A stretch of DNA of 34,027 bases from Gemmatimonadota bacterium (GTDB taxonomy: Bacteria; Gemmatimonadota; Gemmatimonadetes; Longimicrobiales; Gaopeijiaceae): positions 1-34,027 of the forward strand of contig JAURER010000028.1 of the NCBI GenBank assembly GCA_030827315.1, in the 5' to 3' direction. Both the position numbers and the translations under genes were made by a program. Under the pieces are notes generated by a model. The model saw nothing but the letters and a program-made list of their open reading frames with translations, was not told the DNA's origin and ran no database searches. Positions 30,366 to 34,027 of the stretch are shown piece by piece (within the stretch, counting starts at the first letter, position 1; each line of letters opens with the position of its first letter).

Positions 30366-32071
30366 CGGTCGTCCCCGATGGGGCGGCGACCGTCGTCGAT
30401 GGGCCGCCAGGGATCGAAGCGAATGTAGAGCGGCACGGTGACCACCAGGTGGGCCCGGGCGCTCAGTTCCTCTCCCGTCGGGGTGCGGTGCGTGCCTACC
30501 ACCCAGACGTCGCCGATGTTGTTCCGGTTGCCGCTGCGGTTCCCGTTCGGACCGTCGACGGCAGGGGTGAAGACCCCGTCCTGGCCCATCGTCCCCACGA
30601 AGTCGACGTCGTCGTCGTCGTAGATGGCCGTGTACTCCTCCATGTGCCACGACGCCGGCACACGCCCGAGCTTCAGGTCGTCGTCGGTCTCGGGCTCGCC
30701 GTCGGGCCCGTCGTTCCATCCGATCACGTCGAAGGTCTGGTACCCCTTCGGGAAGGCGGCGCCGCCGGTTCGCGCCAGCCCGGTCTTCGGGGTCACCTCG
30801 ATGCGGTCGACCCCGTCGTGCACGACGATCGCACCCTCGACGATCGAGCCGAACGCGTAGAGGTCGCGCGCGCCGAGGTCGGCGTCGGGCGAGATCGCGA
30901 GCGAGACGTCGAGGGCTCCGTCGCTCGGGCCGCGCACGGACCGCACCGTCACTCCGGCGCCGAAGTCCAGGTCCGCGGGCGTCGCGGAGGACAGCCCGGC
31001 GCCGAAGACCCGGACCTCCACGGAGCCGCCCTGCTCGAGGGCCATCGGGTAGACACCGGCGACCGTGGCGCCACTCGCGCGCCGCAGCGTGACGTCGGGG
31101 CCGATCTCGTCATAGTCTCCCCGGAACCAGCGACCGTGCATGACGTTCTGGTCGCGCTCGACGAACATGACCTCGCGGAGCTCGCTGTCCCCACCCGGGT
31201 TCGAGCGGCCGCGCCACTGGTACCCCGTGTACACGTTCGACTGACCGGAGCGCTGGATCCGCGTCCCGGTCTCGGCGTAGACGTAGGTGGCCGTGGTGGT
31301 GAAGGCGTCGGGGTTGGTCGGGTCGGCATGGACGGTCATCGTCCCGAAGATGGGGCCTCGACCCGGTTCGTAGCCGGAGAGCGCCCACGTGCCGGCCAGC
31401 CGCGGAGAGCGCTTCGTCGCCGCCCACGCGGACCACTCGGGCGTCTCCAGGGGGAAGGCCTCCGAGAGGTGATCGGCCGCGCGTTCCATCGGGTGGCGCG
31501 GATCGTCCTGCTCCGAGGCCGGACCCGCGTAGCGGAAGGCCTGGAAGTCGACGAAGGGGTAGAGGCCGCGGTGCGTCGCCAGGACGAGGCTCCACTCGTC
31601 CTTCGTGCGACGCTGCGTCATGACCCGTCCCATCGAATGGCACTGGATGCACGTAAACTCGACGTCCGAGTCACCCTCGTAGTCGTGGTCGTCCATCCGT
31701 CGCTCGACCTCGAAGAGCCCCGGGCGCATCTCTTCCGGCGCGAGGCCCTGCTCGTTCGCGAGATACGTCGCGATCTCTCTGGCGTCTTCCTGATTCAGCC
31801 GCGCGCCGTGCAGCGCCATCATCCGGCGGATCGAGAGCTGCCACCCCTCCGGTGACTTGCGGAGGTACGAAACCCGCGACATCCGACCCTCGTCGTCCAC
31901 GACGTGACAACGCGAGCAGCGGTCGATCACCGTCTGGTTGCGGATCGGGAAGCCGTCGTCGTCGGTGAGCGTGCGATGCAGCGGGGCGGTGGGGGCGGGG
32001 CTCCAGGCGAGGAGGACCCCCAGCGCCGCGGTTCCTGCCACGGCGAGCGTGAAGCGTGCGGAGTGCGCCAT
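30362..32071 (-). CDS. qhpA: Quinohemoprotein amine dehydrogenase alpha subunit, di-haem
   Basis: A 569-residue precursor with a Sec signal (hydrophobic stretch residues 8-24). Two c-type haem motifs are present, CSRCH at 52-56 and CIQCH at 141-145, in an N-terminal di-haem domain (about 40-200). The remaining part is a string of beta domains typical of the QHNDH alpha subunit, ending with a long Asp-rich C-terminal region. It passes electrons from the CTQ of QhpC through the haems to an acceptor such as a small cytochrome c. AGGA sits five bases before the ATG. The stop overlaps qhpD by 4 nt. Haem attachment needs the host Ccm/Ccs system, not seen in the window. Confidence 0.94.
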   Translation of the reverse strand: MAHSARFTLAVAGTAALGVLLAWSPAPTAPLHRTLTDDDGFPIRNQTVIDRCSRCHVVDDEGRMSRVSYLRKSPEGWQLSIRRMMALHGARLNQEDAREIATYLANEQGLAPEEMRPGLFEVERRMDDHDYEGDSDVEFTCIQCHSMGRVMTQRRTKDEWSLVLATHRGLYPFVDFQAFRYAGPASEQDDPRHPMERAADHLSEAFPLETPEWSAWAATKRSPRLAGTWALSGYEPGRGPIFGTMTVHADPTNPDAFTTTATYVYAETGTRIQRSGQSNVYTGYQWRGRSNPGGDSELREVMFVERDQNVMHGRWFRGDYDEIGPDVTLRRASGATVAGVYPMALEQGGSVEVRVFGAGLSSATPADLDFGAGVTVRSVRGPSDGALDVSLAISPDADLGARDLYAFGSIVEGAIVVHDGVDRIEVTPKTGLARTGGAAFPKGYQTFDVIGWNDGPDGEPETDDDLKLGRVPASWHMEEYTAIYDDDDVDFVGTMGQDGVFTPAVDGPNGNRSGNRNNIGDVWVVGTHRTPTGEELSARAHLVVTVPLYIRFDPWRPIDDGRRPIGDDR

Positions 32072-32148
32072 CAAGTCCTGACGTGTGCGGTGGAAGGACG
32101 ACACCACATCCTGCGAAGTTCGGCGGGGATCCGCCAGAGTCGTCGGGT

Positions 32149-33729
32149 CTATCGCGGCGGCGTTTCGTGCTCGAGAAAGCCCGCCGCGAAGGCGGTCGCC
32201 AGGGCCGTCAGGTAGTCGGGAAGGGAGACGGGCGCCGAAACCGCGTTGTAGGCCGTCCATCCATCCGGCACCTCCGCGTGCTCCGGCGCGATCCGGACGA
32301 GCCGCGTGAGATCGACCCCGCGTACCCAGCGCATCCCCTCGGGCAGCGCGTCGCTTCCCAGGTGATCCTGCAGAACGATGCGGTGACCCTCGATGCCCGG
32401 TCGTTCGAACACCCGCACGGACGCTCCGGGTCTCGCGGAGAGGCGCTCGCGGGCCCGGATCTCGTCGAAGGCCCTCCGCACGTCGGCCTCGGGTACTTCG
32501 GCGATCCACCGGTCCGGGTCCGCGGCGCCGCCGGCGGAGTGGGTCGTCCGTCCGGTCGCCTCGCCGGGCGCCGGGCTCCCGACGCCGTCGCGGTCGTCGC
32601 CCGCGTGGCGCGCGGCCTCGGCGCGTGTCACCCAGTACGACGTTCCGTACCGCTCCGCGCCGGCCTCGAAGAAGGGCACGGACGCCCGTCGGTAGCGGCG
32701 ATAGACCTCGTGCTCCCGGGCGTCGAAGAAGTCGATCGCCGTCGCGCCCATGGGAGGGTCGACGAGAGCGGTGTGCGCCGTGACGCCGGCGAGCCACCCG
32801 GAGGAGAGCGCCTTCTTCACCCCGAACGACGAGAGCGGATCGATGAACGATCCGGCGTCACCGGCCAGGAGCAGGCCGGGGCGTCCGAACGACGACGCCG
32901 TGTACAGCGCGGCGGGGCACGCCCAGGCGTCTCCGAGGGGCTCCGCCCCGTCCCGCACCGCGCCGAGGTGGACGGTGCGCGCGAGCTCGGCGTCGAGCAT
33001 GGACGTGACGTCCGACCCGGCGGACCCGGCGCGCGGCTGGTCGATCATCGCCGTGAAACAACGGACCTCGTCGGTGAGGGGGACCGACCACGCCCATCCG
33101 TCGGCGTAGCTCTCGACGAGGGTGTGCCCCGGCTCGAGCCCCGGCCAGCCTCCCGGGTGCCGCCATCGGCGTACCAGGGCGAGTGTCGTGGTGCTTCGGT
33201 CGGGCGTACGACCCTCACGGCGGGCGAGAAAGCCGTGCCGGCCGGTGGCGTCGATCACCCAGGCCGCGGTCAGGACGTGTGTCCGCCCGTCACCGCCCTC
33301 GCAGCGGATCGTCCAGCCGGTGGCGTCCTCGTCCGCGGCCCGGGCCGACGCGTCGTCGAGCACGGAGACGCCGGCCCGCTCGGCCTCGGCCACGAGGACC
33401 GTTTCGAGGGAGAGGCGGTCGGTGTGAAAGCCGACGCGCGAGGCTGCGAACGACTCGACATGAGGAGCATCCCCCGCCCACCACACGGAATTCCCGAGGT
33501 TCCGGTGGAAGCGACCGCGCTCGATGGCGTCGAGGAAGCCGAGCTCCTGGAGGATTCGGTCGGCCGACGGCGGCACGGACTCGGCGAGGGCGGCCGCGGG
33601 GGGTGTCGTCGGACGGACGAGAGCCACCCGGTGGCTCCGCCGGGCGAGGAGGGTCGCCGCCGCGCACCCCGCGGGGCCTGCTCCCAGGACGACGACGTCG
33701 AATTCGGTCACCGGGCCGGCGTCCTGCAT
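32149..33729 (-). CDS. qhpG: FAD-dependent monooxygenase for CTQ precursor tryptophan hydroxylation
   Basis: A 526-residue flavoprotein. The N-terminal dinucleotide fold has VVLGAGPAGCAAATLLARR (GxGxxG), a DATGRHGFLAR segment and the LLLAGDAGSFIDPLSSFGVKKAL motif that binds the FAD ribityl chain, as in PHBH/halogenase-like monooxygenases. About 35 residues of low-complexity linker (near residues 380-415) separate it from a C-terminal domain of about 110 residues. In the described qhp pathway this enzyme adds two oxygens to the Trp of QhpC, which later becomes the quinone. The ATG at 33729 is taken because the flavin fold begins directly after it; a longer ORF upstream is Arg/Pro-rich noise. 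qhpA starts 77 bases downstream. Confidence 0.92.
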   Translation of the reverse strand: MQDAGPVTEFDVVVLGAGPAGCAAATLLARRSHRVALVRPTTPPAAALAESVPPSADRILQELGFLDAIERGRFHRNLGNSVWWAGDAPHVESFAASRVGFHTDRLSLETVLVAEAERAGVSVLDDASARAADEDATGWTIRCEGGDGRTHVLTAAWVIDATGRHGFLARREGRTPDRSTTTLALVRRWRHPGGWPGLEPGHTLVESYADGWAWSVPLTDEVRCFTAMIDQPRAGSAGSDVTSMLDAELARTVHLGAVRDGAEPLGDAWACPAALYTASSFGRPGLLLAGDAGSFIDPLSSFGVKKALSSGWLAGVTAHTALVDPPMGATAIDFFDAREHEVYRRYRRASVPFFEAGAERYGTSYWVTRAEAARHAGDDRDGVGSPAPGEATGRTTHSAGGAADPDRWIAEVPEADVRRAFDEIRARERLSARPGASVRVFERPGIEGHRIVLQDHLGSDALPEGMRWVRGVDLTRLVRIAPEHAEVPDGWTAYNAVSAPVSLPDYLTALATAFAAGFLEHETPPR

Positions 33730-33790
33730 GTCCACGTCCGTTGCCGGGCGGGCATGCGAGAGACCCCGGCGCGGCGCCGCTCGGCCCGGG

Positions 33791-34027
33791 TCAGTGCTGC
33801 GGGGCGCAGGCGCACCCGCTCCCGCATCCCTGGAACCCGGCGTCCGGGCCGGAACCGGTGAGCGGCACGGGCGTGCTGAGGAGGCGCTCCACGGGCGCGT
33901 CCGTCGGAGTGTCGCCCGGCTCGGCGCCGGCACGCTCCGTCAGCTCGCCCCATGTCGCGAGGCTCTCGTCCATCGCGTGGCGCACCTCGAGGGTCCGTCC
34001 GTTCGATCCGCAGTGGTATTCGTAGTA
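33791..34027 (-). CDS. FmdB-like zinc-ribbon protein, start beyond the right window edge
   Basis: Seventy-eight residues plus stop are visible; only about one or two residues at the N-terminus are missing, judged by the usual M-x-Y-Y-E-Y start. The YEYHCGSNGRTLEVRHAMDES start and the ELTERAG segment belong to the FmdB-type family of short zinc-ribbon proteins. The second Cys of the usual CxxC is Asn here. The C-terminus, CGSGCACAPQH, is cysteine-rich and may form an alternative metal site. The gene runs in the same direction as qhpG, 61 bases upstream, so it may lead the same transcript. A regulatory or chaperone role is possible but unproven. Confidence 0.8.
   Translation of the reverse strand, partial: YYEYHCGSNGRTLEVRHAMDESLATWGELTERAGAEPGDTPTDAPVERLLSTPVPLTGSGPDAGFQGCGSGCACAPQH

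Overview
This is a gene-dense, very GC-rich window (roughly 68-70% G+C by eye) from a Gram-negative bacterium. Several gene products carry Sec, Tat or lipoprotein export signals. The mix of secreted S9 peptidases, class C beta-lactamase-type hydrolases, short intergenic gaps and GTG/TTG starts is typical of Gemmatimonadota. That assignment is inferred from style and was not tested. I see no rRNA, tRNA, CRISPR array, insertion sequence or prophage.

Left part (1-14.1 kb): a left-truncated secreted protein diverges from a TspO/MBR-like membrane protein. Next comes a two-gene signalling unit: a lone receiver domain, then an HPt-REC-REC-GGDEF diguanylate cyclase. The NAD genes nadA-nadC (minus strand) converge on it. 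A secreted S9 peptidase faces a methyltransferase/class C hydrolase pair. A second, larger secreted S9 peptidase follows, then a divergent FKBP-type lipoprotein.

Middle part (14.1-24.7 kb): a four-TM membrane protein of the phage-holin-IV family is followed by a plus-strand run of TPR lipoprotein, RND/MMPL exporter, APC permease and an aldo/keto reductase-RidA fusion. On the minus strand lie a YhbY RNA-binding protein with a small partner, a small secreted protein, a Sel1-repeat protein and a Tat-exported FMN alpha-hydroxy-acid oxidase that carries an unexpected CxxCH haem motif.

Right part (24.7-34.0 kb, minus strand): a complete quinohemoprotein amine dehydrogenase (QHNDH) locus in the order qhpG-A-D-C-B-F-E, a system known mainly from proteobacteria. 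QhpA (di-haem), QhpB (beta-propeller) and QhpC (crosslinked quinone subunit) form the periplasmic enzyme that deaminates primary amines. QhpD (radical SAM/SPASM) makes the Cys-Asp/Glu thioether bridges in QhpC, QhpG (FAD monooxygenase) hydroxylates the tryptophan, QhpE (subtilisin-like) removes the leader and QhpF (ABC protein) exports the product. All four crosslink pairs in QhpC fall at exactly the known spacings. The precursor also has an extra cysteine and an apparently longer leader. The FMN oxidase and Sel1 genes continue the same transcription unit, and a truncated FmdB-like zinc-ribbon gene lies upstream.
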